This document shows positions 56,801 to 64,000 of a stretch of DNA of 64,000 nt, piece by piece. This DNA is from Mesostigma viride (lineage: Eukaryota; Streptophyta; Mesostigmatophyceae; Mesostigmatales; Mesostigmataceae), in contig RPFO01000744.1 of NCBI GenBank assembly GCA_009746045.1, forward strand, positions 741,635 through 805,634, read 5' to 3'. The translations under genes were made by a program, and so were the position numbers. Position 1 is the first letter of the stretch, and the number at the start of each line of letters is the position of its first letter. The notes under the pieces are model-generated. The model worked only from the letters and a program-made list of their open reading frames with translations. It did no database searches and was not told the DNA's origin.

Positions 56801-58374
56801 GGGGGATGGGGGTTGTTAGATGGGGGGGGGTTGCCAGCATCAGCATCATCTCACAGGACAGTGTCACCAAAGATAAAACGCTCGTGGCTAGGGTGAGGTG
56901 GGTGATGTCACGAGACTGGGCCCCCTTAATCATGAAACTGCTGACCCCCCTTGCTCCCTTTTGTGAGCACGCCTTTTGTGAGCACGCCTTTTGTGAGCAC
57001 GCCTTTTGTGAGCACGCCTTTTGTGAGCACGCCTATGTGCCTGCTCCCCTGGTCGGTCATCCGGTGTATTTATCCGGCAAACGCACCGTCCAGCACTCAT
57101 GTTTAGTTGTGAGCTTGCCTGACTTCTGGTTCTGATGCAATGCATGACTGATCGCCCTCAGGTGCTGTTCAACGAGAGCATCTTCTACAACATCAAGTAT
57201 GGTAACATGGCGGCGACCGAGGAGGAAGTGCACACCGCCGCCAAGCAGGCGGCCATCCACGAACAAATACTGCGCATGCCCAACGGCTACAACACGGTGG
57301 TGGGCGAGCGGGGGCTCAAGGTGGGTGATGGTGCTGGCATTAGGATTGGTGAGAGCAAAGTTGATTATTTGTTTGAATAGGAGCGGGTGCTCAAGATGGA
57401 TGGCGGTGAGCAGAATAGAGTAAATGTTATTCGTAAGATTTTAGTAAGATTATAGTAACATTTTAGTAAGATTATCGTAAGATTATTGTGAGATATAGTA
57501 AGATTGTATTGAGATAGTAGTATTGAGATAGTATTGAGATAGTAGTAGTAAGATTGTATTGAGATTATGGTAAGATATAGTAGTAAGATTATAGTAAGAC
57601 ATAGTAGTGAGACTATAGTAAGATAATAGTAGTATGATAAGAAGTTATCAGGAATTGCTCGAATAGGAGCCGGGGCTCAAGGAGTTTGCGCTGATAGGAG
57701 TAGAGTCAAGGAGATCAGAACTGACAGGAACGTATTTCTATTGATACGAGCGGGGCCTCAAGGTGCCAGGTTGTGGTGAGGAGAAAAGATGAAAGCCTGC
57801 CAGTGTCTCTGTTACGACGTTGGCGCCACTCCACGAGAATATGTCGCTCCACAGGCGCGCCGCGCACTAGTCGTTCTTTTCTTTCCCCAACCTCTTCTCA
57901 TACAGCTTTTCGGGCACCTTGTCAACAGGACTTCCTTCCACTATGCGTGTTTTTTTCAAGCGTGTGTTTAAACATAGAAGGGGAAGTGCCAGTTATCAGG
58001 GTTTCTGCTTTAAATGCAGTTCTTTGCTAGTTTAATTAATGATTTGTGTTCTTCGGCTTCTTCCCCCCCTAAGCATGTGTGTCCCGTTCGGACTATGGGA
58101 GGTGGGCACTGCGCAGCATTCAGTCTGTCATCTGCAAGCAAAAGAAGGAAGATTTTTGCTTTCCCTAATGCTTTCTAACCTGATTGTTAGTTTCCTTTCC
58201 CTGCTGGGGCCCGGGTGGGTCGGGGTTGAATGGGTGGGCGGGCGGGCGGGCGGGCGGGTGGGTGGATGGGTGGTCCATGCATGCAAATGTGAGCTCTTTG
58301 GTGCCATAGCTAAGCGGTGGCGAGAAGCAACGCGTGGCGCTCGCACGCACCTTCCTCAAGGCCCCGAAACTGCT
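41898..58374 (+). CDS. ATM3: ATM/ABCB7-type mitochondrial half ABC transporter, 3' end not seen
   Basis: Exons: 41898-42698 (start uncertain), 44442-44598, 45129-45190, 45941-45984, 48772-48874, 49595-49702, 50371-50454, 51011-51071, 52221-52483, 53595-53692, 53978-54066, 54856-54911, 56617-56697, 57162-57320, 58310-58374. Phases agree throughout, giving 743 codons. An Arg-rich N-terminus fits a mitochondrial presequence. The membrane domain contains [31 protein letters not shown] and [20 protein letters not shown]. The nucleotide domain has Walker A GGSGSGKST, Q-loop GVVPQDT and signature LSGGEKQRV. This matches plant ATM3, yeast Atm1 and animal ABCB7, which export a glutathione-linked sulfur compound from the mitochondrial matrix for cytosolic Fe-S protein and molybdenum cofactor assembly. 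Intron 7 has a GC donor (GAG|GCAAGT). The Walker B/H-loop exon(s) are not found before 64000, so the gene is either longer than the window or truncated by the repeats after 58857. Confidence 0.92.
42905..43435. repeat. 44-bp minisatellite in intron 1, about 11-12 copies
   Basis: The unit is TGTGTCCTATGCATCCCATA + TCCCATGGTCCCTAGACTGC + TAAC, very uniform and so recently expanded. Confidence 0.92.
43555..43700. repeat. Degenerate CTTGTTCTTGCACGC repeats, intron 1
   Basis: Several copies of a CCCACCCCTTGTTCTTGTTC + TTGCACGCTG unit of variable length. Confidence 0.7.
43950..44350. repeat. Degenerate C-rich repeats, end of intron 1
   Basis: First come CCTATGACCTATGCCGTGTG repeats (about 43960-44060), then CTATCCCCCATCCCCCATGC + CTTAAATAGT repeats (about 44150-44350). 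They run almost to the acceptor of exon 2. Confidence 0.75.
46000..46757. repeat. 21-bp minisatellite in intron 4, about 35 copies
   Basis: The unit is GTGCCTTGAGTAGTAAACCG + T, with GTTGTAAAGC and CAGTGC variants. It starts directly after the donor of exon 4. It is open in two frames because the unit is divisible by three; I do not regard it as coding. Confidence 0.92.
46760..48771 (+). other. Remainder of intron 4
   Basis: About 2 kb of unique-looking intron sequence with no gene or mobile element recognised. Confidence 0.5.
51940..52190. repeat. 27-bp repeat in intron 8, about nine copies
   Basis: The unit is TCTATCTAAACCCTATCTGC + TAGTCTT. It lies just before exon 9. Confidence 0.88.
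54345..54600. repeat. 30-bp repeat in intron 11, about eight copies
   Basis: The unit is TTTCGTGCCCCCCTGCATTA + TTCCTACCCA. It is followed by an AT-rich stretch with ACAATATAT repeats (54610-54665). Confidence 0.88.
55258..55471. repeat. (TTC)n microsatellite in intron 12, about 71 copies
   Basis: An uninterrupted CTT/TTC tract of about 214 bp. It forms a very long polypyrimidine tract on the sense strand, directly upstream of the exon-13-derived array. Confidence 0.95.
55492..56616 (+). repeat. 75-bp array of exon-13 start plus 3' splice site, 15 copies
   Basis: Exactly 15 units of 75 bp. Each starts ATCCTATTGGACGACCAGRA, like true exon 13 (56617), and ends in CCATTCTCTCTATCACAG, like its acceptor. 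The frame is the exon-13 frame and is open throughout (25 residues per unit, [15 protein letters not shown]...). Confidence 0.95.
56945..57035. repeat. 15-bp repeat in intron 13, about six copies
   Basis: The unit is CTTTTGTGAGCACGC, in tandem. Confidence 0.88.
57430..57640. repeat. Degenerate GTAAGATTATA repeats in intron 14
   Basis: Many irregular copies of GTAAGATTATAGTAAGATA-like sequence. Each GTAAGA resembles a 5' splice site. Confidence 0.75.
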
Positions 58375-58564
58375 GTACGTCACCAAATGGCGAGCTGCCT
58401 ATGACACCGCTTCTGTGATGCTTGTTCCTGTCGTAGTGTAACATCACATATATCCGAGGCATGTGCTGCACAGCACCTGATGGCACGCTACGGTGTTGAT
58501 TACGGCACTCTGTCTATAACCCCATTTGTTTGTGATGCTCATCCATGTGCACCACCTGTGTGTT

Positions 58565-58850
58565 GGCATCCTCCTACTATGATCTATGCATGATACTATT
58601 TCACTATGATCTATTCATGATACTATTTCACTATGATCTATGCATGATACTATTTCACTATGATCTATTCATGATACTATTTCACTATGATCTATTCATG
58701 ATACTATTTCACTATGATCTATGCATGATACTATTTCACTATGATCTATTCATGATACTATTTCACTATGATCTATTCATGATACTATTTCACTATGATC
58801 TATTCATGATACTATTTCACTATGATCTATTCATGATACTATTTCACTAT
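58565..58850. repeat. 27-bp repeat after exon 15, about ten copies
   Basis: The unit is TATGATCTATTCATGATACT + ATTTCAC. It presumably lies in intron 15. Confidence 0.9.
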
Positions 58851-58856
58851 ATATAT

Positions 58857-58935
58857 AGGTGGTCACTTAAAATGGACAGCAAAATGGCGTCCCCTGCCAT
58901 ATGCAGTTCTCCGAGCAAAGTTTGTGAATCCCCAA
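58857..58935. repeat. Partial copy of the foldback element arm
   Basis: CTTAAAATGGACAGCAAAAT and the following ~60 bp match the inner part of the right arm of the foldback at 59178-59643. Confidence 0.75.
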
Positions 58936-58967
58936 GACAACAAAACACAGGGAGGGTGGGTGGGCAA

Positions 58968-59178
58968 GAAAAAAGACCTTCCCCTTCCTCGCAAGGTCCC
59001 TAAAAAGACGACACAACACGCTACATGGCAACGCCCCTATAAAAATCCCAGCCTTACTGACACAACTCAAATGTCAGACCGGCAACTACGAAATGTCAGC
59101 AAAATGATTGGAGTCAGAACTTTTTTAACTACACTAGTCACCAATCAAAGGCAGTTTCAGGCCAGCATACAAAATTAA
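58968..59178 (+). repeat. Dispersed ~212-bp direct repeat, copy 1
   Basis: From GCAAGAAAAAAGACCTTCCC to CAGCATACAAAATTAAAA. Nearly identical to 60381-60594. Confidence 0.85.
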
Positions 59179-59643
59179 AAGGGTCAATTCGCGAGAATGT
59201 GGTTACCTATAACAGTGCATCAATGCATCCACAGCTGCTGGTGTTAAAACGGGGTCCATTGCGGCAGGGCATTCTCAGTGGACACGCGGTCCTTGGAGAG
59301 AGGGGAGCGGCTTTGAGTCAGCCAGGCGTGGGGGAGTTGGGGATTCGCAAACTTTGCTCGGAGAACTGCAAATGGCCGGGTACGCCATTTTGCTGTCCAT
59401 ATTAAGTGGTCGCTTAAAATGGACAGCAAAATGGCGTCCCCGGCCATTTGCAGTTCTCCGAGCAAAGTTTGCGAATCCCCAACTCCCCCACGCCTGGCTG
59501 ACTCAAAGCCGCTCCCCTCTCTCCAAGGACCGCGTGTCCATTGAGAATGCCCTGCTGCAATGGACCCCGTTTTAACACCAGCAGCTGTGGATGCATTGAT
59601 GCACTCTTATAGGTAACCACATTCTCGCGAATTGACCCTTTGC
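59178..59643. mobile_element. Foldback/MITE-like inverted repeat element
   Basis: Two arms of about 220 bp, inverted and nearly identical (outer ends AAAGGGTCAATTCGCGAGAA, inner ends GCCATTTTGCTGTCCAT), with a spacer of about 18 bp. It could fold into one long hairpin. There is no coding capacity. Confidence 0.85.
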
Positions 59644-60380
59644 AGGGCCCGCCACCGACCCCAAAGAAGGCCTCCCCTCTGATCGGCAACAGGAGTTGTT
59701 GTTGTTGCGAAGACAAAGCAGAAGACGCAGCGATCAAGCAATTTCCGGAACCAAGTTTCGTTTCTCACTATATTTCGCCACGACCCCTTCAGGAGAGCAT
59801 CGTCCTTGACAGGGGGCACACCCCCGCACCTACCATGCTAACAGATTTACCGTTAGGCATATAATCAAGGCCGCATATCAGCCCTCACCCCCAGCGCCGA
59901 GACCGCGCGCCAAACAACGGTGTGAGTGAAAATATTTTTAAATTTATTAAAGTTATCGCCACGACCTCAACTAGTCCAACCCGGAGCGCAAGCATCCCCA
60001 GGTACAAACCAGCCCAAGTTAGGCCAGCCAACGTCACAGAACCTTAACCCGAAGCGCAAGCATCCTCAGGTACAAGGCTGCCACGCAGGCCAGCCCTTCC
60101 GTTTCGACAAGCAGATCTTCCCCTTCATATTCGATCTGAATATTGCACTAGCGCAGCCAACCTCCTGCGCAGATTCCCGACCATCCGGACCCAGAGCCAA
60201 AGTGAGAATCAGTCCGGACACTTGGCAGCCGCTGTGACTTCCGTGAAACCGGAAGCTCAGGGGCTGCCGCCCGTCTGTTAATTTAATTAAGCCCTGCGCC
60301 CTAGCGGGCACAAGGCCGGGGAGGCGTCGGCATTCCTTGCATCACCATAGCCTCGGCCAACGCGTGCCCAGCGTCATGCA
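59644..60380. other. Spacer between dispersed repeats
   Basis: No gene is seen. It contains two similar stretches with AACC-AAGCGCAAGCATCCYCAGGTACAA (about 59980-60075), a short diverged tandem duplication. Confidence 0.45.
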
Positions 60381-60594
60381 AGAAAAAAGACCTTCCCCTT
60401 CCTCGCAAGGTCCCTAAAAAGACGACACAACACGCTACATGGCAACGCCCCTAAAAAAATCCCAGCCTTACTGACACAACTCAAATGTCAGACCAGCAAC
60501 TACGAAATGTCAGCAAAATGATGCGAGTCAGAACTTTTTTAACTACACTAGTCACCAATCAAAGGCAGTTTCAGGCCAGCATACAAAATTAAAA
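60381..60594 (+). repeat. Dispersed ~212-bp direct repeat, copy 2
   Basis: Matches 58968-59178 with few differences. Part of a repeat family, or the terminal repeats of a small composite. Confidence 0.85.
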
Positions 60595-61311
60595 GGCCTT
60601 ATAAATACGACCTTTTTAACCGCCTGAACAACAACGAAAACTGCCCGTAACTAATCACCCAGTTGCCAAATCCAAACTGATTATCATCTGCTAAAAACGG
60701 CCCTAGTCGCCGGCCATGCCAGCGAAACTGGAACCCCAAGAGCGTGCCACGTAATCTTTGCCGCCGTCAGGAACACTTCGATTGCGGCGTTCGTTCTCGC
60801 CCATTATAAGAAACTATTTTCAGAGAAATCCGATTCATGATACAGCATGTGCCATCGAGCCCATGTATGACCACACACAGTTTGGGACTAATGCCTGTTC
60901 TAACAAGCTGCGTTGTGAAGTCTTACCGGCTAGCGGAGCCTCTGTGGAAGAATCGGGGTTCTCTGAACATAGTTTCTTTATAGTGATACGGAAGGGGAGC
61001 CGCTGATGCTAGGTGAAATAGAGCTGGGTGATGTGATCGTAATAAGGTTGATTAGGCTTCTAGTGTACGAGTATTACGGATGATATGGCCTAATTGTTGC
61101 GGCCCATACCTTGACGGTGTGCTGAGTACCTTGACGACGGATTTCTGCGTCTAGGTTCTCCTAGCAGATCTGTGATTGCGGACGGGTTTGCAACAAGCAA
61201 TATCTGAAGTAAAACTTGACGGCTAAAACTGTTTAGAGGCCGTTGCCGGATCTGGCCGTTGGTAGAGAGCCGTTGGCCTTGAAACACGATAAAAGCTTGC
61301 TCACCTAGCTC
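60595..61311. other. Upstream flank of the right-edge retroelement
   Basis: No gene is recognised; it may include the element's 5' non-coding part. Confidence 0.4.
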
Positions 61312-62307
61312 ATGGCGGTCTCTTTTGTTTTAACGAAGGCGGCGACAGGGGTCAGGGGCAGCGTAGCTGACGCCCGAATTCCTTTCTGCAAAGCGGCTGG
61401 GATGCCGAAGCCCGGGCGGAAGCCAGGTTCGACAGGTGCTGGGAAGCAATTACCGAAAGCTAATCCCGAGGTGCCGACAGCTACTAAACAGACGGGAAAG
61501 GGCCGACTAGGCTGGCCGACGCAGAAGAAAAGGCTCCATCAGGAGCTCTCCACTTGCTCGGGCCTGCCTGAAGTGTGCGCTGCCTTTGAGGCGGTCCTCG
61601 GGACCGACTGGGTAACTACTGTCAGCCGGTGGTCTGCGGCCCAGCTGGAGTCCGTCGTTGGACTGCTGGTCGACCACGTGGACGGGCCTGAAATTCTGGC
61701 AGCAGCGGACCCAAACGAAGCGCTAGTGGCAGCCCTCCAAAGCGCCCGGGACTTGGCGGACTCGGACGAAGAGGAGATGCAGCCACCACGCCGGCCCACG
61801 AAAGGGGCGAAAAAGGGGACGAAAAAAGTCGGAAGCCCAGCCCCGAGCAAGGGAAAGGCCGCGGGGGATGTGAGGGAGCAGCTCTTGGAGCTGGCGGCTA
61901 TTATTGGCAAGCAGGGGCAGGCGGGCAAAGAAGAGGAGGAGGAGGAGGAGTCCGAGGAAGAGGATTTCCTGACGAAATTGAAGGATGCGCTGGCCGGGGC
62001 AGATGGGGCTTCCAGGAAGCCGAAAAAGACCAAAGGGGTGACGCTGCCCACTCGAGCACAAGTGGTGAATTGGAGGGTGCAAGAGAGAGTGCTCCCCGAG
62101 GTGCTCGAGGATGCCAACGACAATGGAGGGGGGATAAAGAGTTGGATCATGGCTACTCGCCAAGGGGGGTGGAGGAACCAGGAAAGCAGGAAGGTGGTCA
62201 TGAACATCGCCCTGGCCATGGACACACTCTTCAAGGAGTTGGGGCCGGCAGCCGGGGAGTTGGCTGGGGTAGAGTATCTCATGAGGGTGGTGGCAGCATG
62301 CTCCTAG
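61312..62307 (+). CDS. ORF1 of the right-edge retroelement, unknown
   Basis: 331 codons with a basic, Gly/Pro-rich start, a helical region (SGLPEVCAAFEAVLGTDWVT) and a Glu-rich linker. A C-terminal helical part ends SLVYLMRV-like sequence near 62280. It is placed like a gag-type ORF1 upstream of the RT, but I recognise no domain. Confidence 0.5.
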   Translation: MAVSFVLTKAATGVRGSVADARIPFCKAAGMPKPGRKPGSTGAGKQLPKANPEVPTATKQTGKGRLGWPTQKKRLHQELSTCSGLPEVCAAFEAVLGTDWVTTVSRWSAAQLESVVGLLVDHVDGPEILAAADPNEALVAALQSARDLADSDEEEMQPPRRPTKGAKKGTKKVGSPAPSKGKAAGDVREQLLELAAIIGKQGQAGKEEEEEEESEEEDFLTKLKDALAGADGASRKPKKTKGVTLPTRAQVVNWRVQERVLPEVLEDANDNGGGIKSWIMATRQGGWRNQESRKVVMNIALAMDTLFKELGPAAGELAGVEYLMRVVAACS

Positions 62308-62329
62308 TGGAGAGCCAGGGGTCAGGAGG

Positions 62330-63007
62330 GTGGAAGGTGGCTGGCCACCTCCTTGCTCTCAAGGAAGATGCCTCCTTGGTGAGCAACCCGGCCATGAAGA
62401 TGGCCCTGCAAAGCGCCACGATGATGGAGAAGCTGGGCAAGGCCCAGCAAACCAAGTAAACACCGAAAGGGTAAACCGCTCCCCCTTCCCACTGCCTCTT
62501 CCTACAATGCCTCTAAGCACTACGTGGGGGAGAGTGAGGTCAGCACGCAGACGCCAGCGTGCAACTCGCCGCCGCCGGACCTTCACTCTACAACACAAGG
62601 TGATTACGTGGTTGAATTGGCTATGGCACGGGGGGGCAGACCCTCCGCCTAAATCTGGAGGCGCGTGCTCCAGAGGAACGGCGGAGGCCCTGAAAAGGGT
62701 CAAGAAGCACTGCGAGTGGTACAGTCGCCGCGTAACCGGCGTTGCGACAGGCCCCGCAGAAGGAAGTGATCTAATCTATGGGAAATGTAATAAGTATGAA
62801 CAACTTGTGGCGGAGCGGGTGAGTCTGCCGAAGCGCGAGGTGGCAGGAAAGGCGAAGCTGCTGGATTTGCTGGCGCTACGACCTAGTTGGCGAGAGGTGT
62901 ACGCCAGCGAGCCAACTGCATCAAGCCGGAGGTGGCTGCCAGTGCGAGGTATTGGAATGTACCTGCCCCCAGCCGAGGGTGCACCATGGCGGAGTGGGGC
63001 AAGTTGA
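62330..63007 (+). CDS. Middle open region of the right-edge retroelement
   Basis: About 225 codons, Arg-rich, with a helical part (LAERVSLPKREVAGKAKLL-like) just before the RT. It may be the N-terminal part of the polyprotein. Unknown. Confidence 0.35.
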   Translation: MEGGWPPPCSQGRCLLGEQPGHEDGPAKRHDDGEAGQGPANQVNTERVNRSPFPLPLPTMPLSTTWGRVRSARRRQRATRRRRTFTLQHKVITWLNWLWHGGADPPPKSGGACSRGTAEALKRVKKHCEWYSRRVTGVATGPAEGSDLIYGKCNKYEQLVAERVSLPKREVAGKAKLLDLLALRPSWREVYASEPTASSRRWLPVRGIGMYLPPAEGAPWRSGAS

Positions 63008-64000
63008 TGGGGAGGGCAGCGGACGTGGGGATGGTGGAGTTCCGAGAGACGCGGCCAAAGTGGGTAGACGGATGTTTTGGGGTGGCCAAAGGAGTGGGGG
63101 AGTTAAGGCTCATTGTGAATAAGAAGTTGGGGAACGCACTGTGGGTGGACCCCCCTAAGACGGTGTTACCCCACCTGGGCATATACTCGGAGGTCTATAT
63201 CAAGGGTCGGTGCTACACGGCCAAGAGCGATCTGGTCTCGTATTACTATACCATCCAAGTGCCGGAGTGGTGGTGGGATTATCAAGGGCTACCTGATGTG
63301 TGGTCCACCGATGTCGGGCTGCCGGGGCGGCGGAGGAGGGTGTGGCCAGTGCTGAAAGTGCTGGCCATGGGGCACTCCCACGCTGTAGCGCTAGGGGAAG
63401 CCATCCATGAGATGGTCCTCTATGCCACGGGCGCTTTGGATCCTAGACGGCAGGTGAACCGCCTCACAAGTGTAGGGGAGCTGACCGTGCTTCGGAATGC
63501 ATGGGGTAACCCAACCGCCCTAGCCATCGAGTACAAGGAGGAGAGCACGAGGGAGATGCAAATCGACCTTGAGGACCCCCCTGCCCCTATGGTATCCATC
63601 ACTATTGATGACCTGGTGGTCAGCAATGGGCGCACGTGCGAGGCGGTGAATCGCTTAATCGCGAGTGCTATTGAAGACGGGTACGCGCCTAACAACCTTG
63701 TGCCCTCCAAGGACAAGACGATCATGGCTAGCCCGGAGGGGGAGGACGAGCTAGAAGCTCTGGGTGTTGTTCACCGGCGGGATGGGGTGTTGGAGCCGAC
63801 AGCTAAGCAGCTCACCCTTGTGGTTGCGCACACTCGTGTACTCCTCGAGAGGGGACGCGCTACCGCTGAGGCGCTGGCGGCCGTCGTGGGCCGGTGGGTG
63901 TGGCTGCAGATGCTCAGCCGCACTTGCTTGTCCATATGGCAGCAGAGTTTTAAGTTCATCAACCTCAAGGGGTGGGGCCAGCGAACGCGACCTTTGTGGC
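62986..64000 (+). CDS. Reverse transcriptase of the right-edge retroelement, partial
   Basis: Open from ATG at 62986 to the window edge, over 338 codons. It contains ELRLIVNKKLG (finger region), TAKSDLVSYYYTIQVP (motif A Asp), VLAMGHSHAVALGE (motif B) and SITIDDLVVSNG (motif C, two Asp). An aromatic-rich region WVWLQMLSRTCLSIWQQ follows, as in the thumb or RNase H linker of some algal and protist RTs. The RT call is reasonable; the family is open. Confidence 0.65.
   Translation, partial: MAEWGKLMGRAADVGMVEFRETRPKWVDGCFGVAKGVGELRLIVNKKLGNALWVDPPKTVLPHLGIYSEVYIKGRCYTAKSDLVSYYYTIQVPEWWWDYQGLPDVWSTDVGLPGRRRRVWPVLKVLAMGHSHAVALGEAIHEMVLYATGALDPRRQVNRLTSVGELTVLRNAWGNPTALAIEYKEESTREMQIDLEDPPAPMVSITIDDLVVSNGRTCEAVNRLIASAIEDGYAPNNLVPSKDKTIMASPEGEDELEALGVVHRRDGVLEPTAKQLTLVVAHTRVLLERGRATAEALAAVVGRWVWLQMLSRTCLSIWQQSFKFINLKGWGQRTRPLW

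Larger units (their letters stand above)
61312..64000 (+). mobile_element. Retroelement with unusual reverse transcriptase, left part only
   Basis: A run of coding regions on one strand ends in a reverse transcriptase and continues past the window edge. No terminal repeats can be seen because the right end is missing. The RT has a D-x3-YYYTI motif A, a MGHSHAV motif B and an IDD motif C, which is not the usual Ty3 or Ty1 type. A DIRS-like or other non-classical group is possible. Whether it is whole cannot be judged. Confidence 0.6.

Noticed and set aside
58968-60594. The ~212-bp direct repeats as LTRs of a small retrotransposon
   Set aside because: No clear TG...CA ends, target duplication, primer site or polypurine tract at the boundaries; left as dispersed repeats.

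Overview
The window is eukaryotic nuclear DNA: spliced genes with GT-AG introns (and one GC-AG intron), long minisatellites and nested transposons. A green alga is my guess, from the plant-like ATM-type ABC transporter, the chromodomain Ty3 element and the GC-rich exons, but nothing here proves the lineage.

Region 1 (1-31673) is a host gene with a PHD-finger segment, split inside an exon by a 29,228-bp DNA transposon at 130-29357. The transposon has matching ends that start GGCCGGGCCCACTTCGAATG, and a 4-bp target duplication CAAT at 126-129 and 29358-29361. With the insert and one CAAT left out, the host frame reads straight across. The element carries two divergent spliced gene blocks. On the minus strand is a gene of about 2,500 codons and at least 12 exons (420-19662). 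On the plus strand is a DDE-type transposase with an HGKG signature (24808-27850), followed by a small candidate ORF. Between the blocks lie three different tandem arrays and an AT-rich island. A near-palindromic motif of about 22 bp (GGGTCRCTCTGCAGAGYGACCC-like) sits in most of the element's introns and spacers and was not seen outside the element.

Two later insertions lie in the minus-strand gene. One is a young Ty3/gypsy chromovirus with 703-bp LTRs differing at three sites (1120-10537, duplication ACGAG). The other is a 493-bp non-autonomous relative of the giant element itself (16305-16797, duplication TCGA).

Region 2 (31674-40175) has a roughly 178-bp satellite, a weak ORF, a back-to-back pair of LTR-like repeats (33415-35907) and about 4 kb without a convincing gene.

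Region 3 (40176-58374) has an intronless membrane-anchored alpha/beta hydrolase on the minus strand. Divergent from it is an ATM/ABCB7-type mitochondrial half ABC transporter with 15 visible exons. Its introns hold private minisatellites and degraded copies of the neighbouring exon-intron junctions. In the most extreme case the first 20 or so bases of exon 13 plus its 3' splice site are repeated 15 times, in frame and without stops. The exon(s) for Walker B and the gene's 3' end are not seen.

Region 4 (58857-64000) holds a foldback element, dispersed repeats, and the left part of a retroelement with an unusual reverse transcriptase that runs off the right edge.
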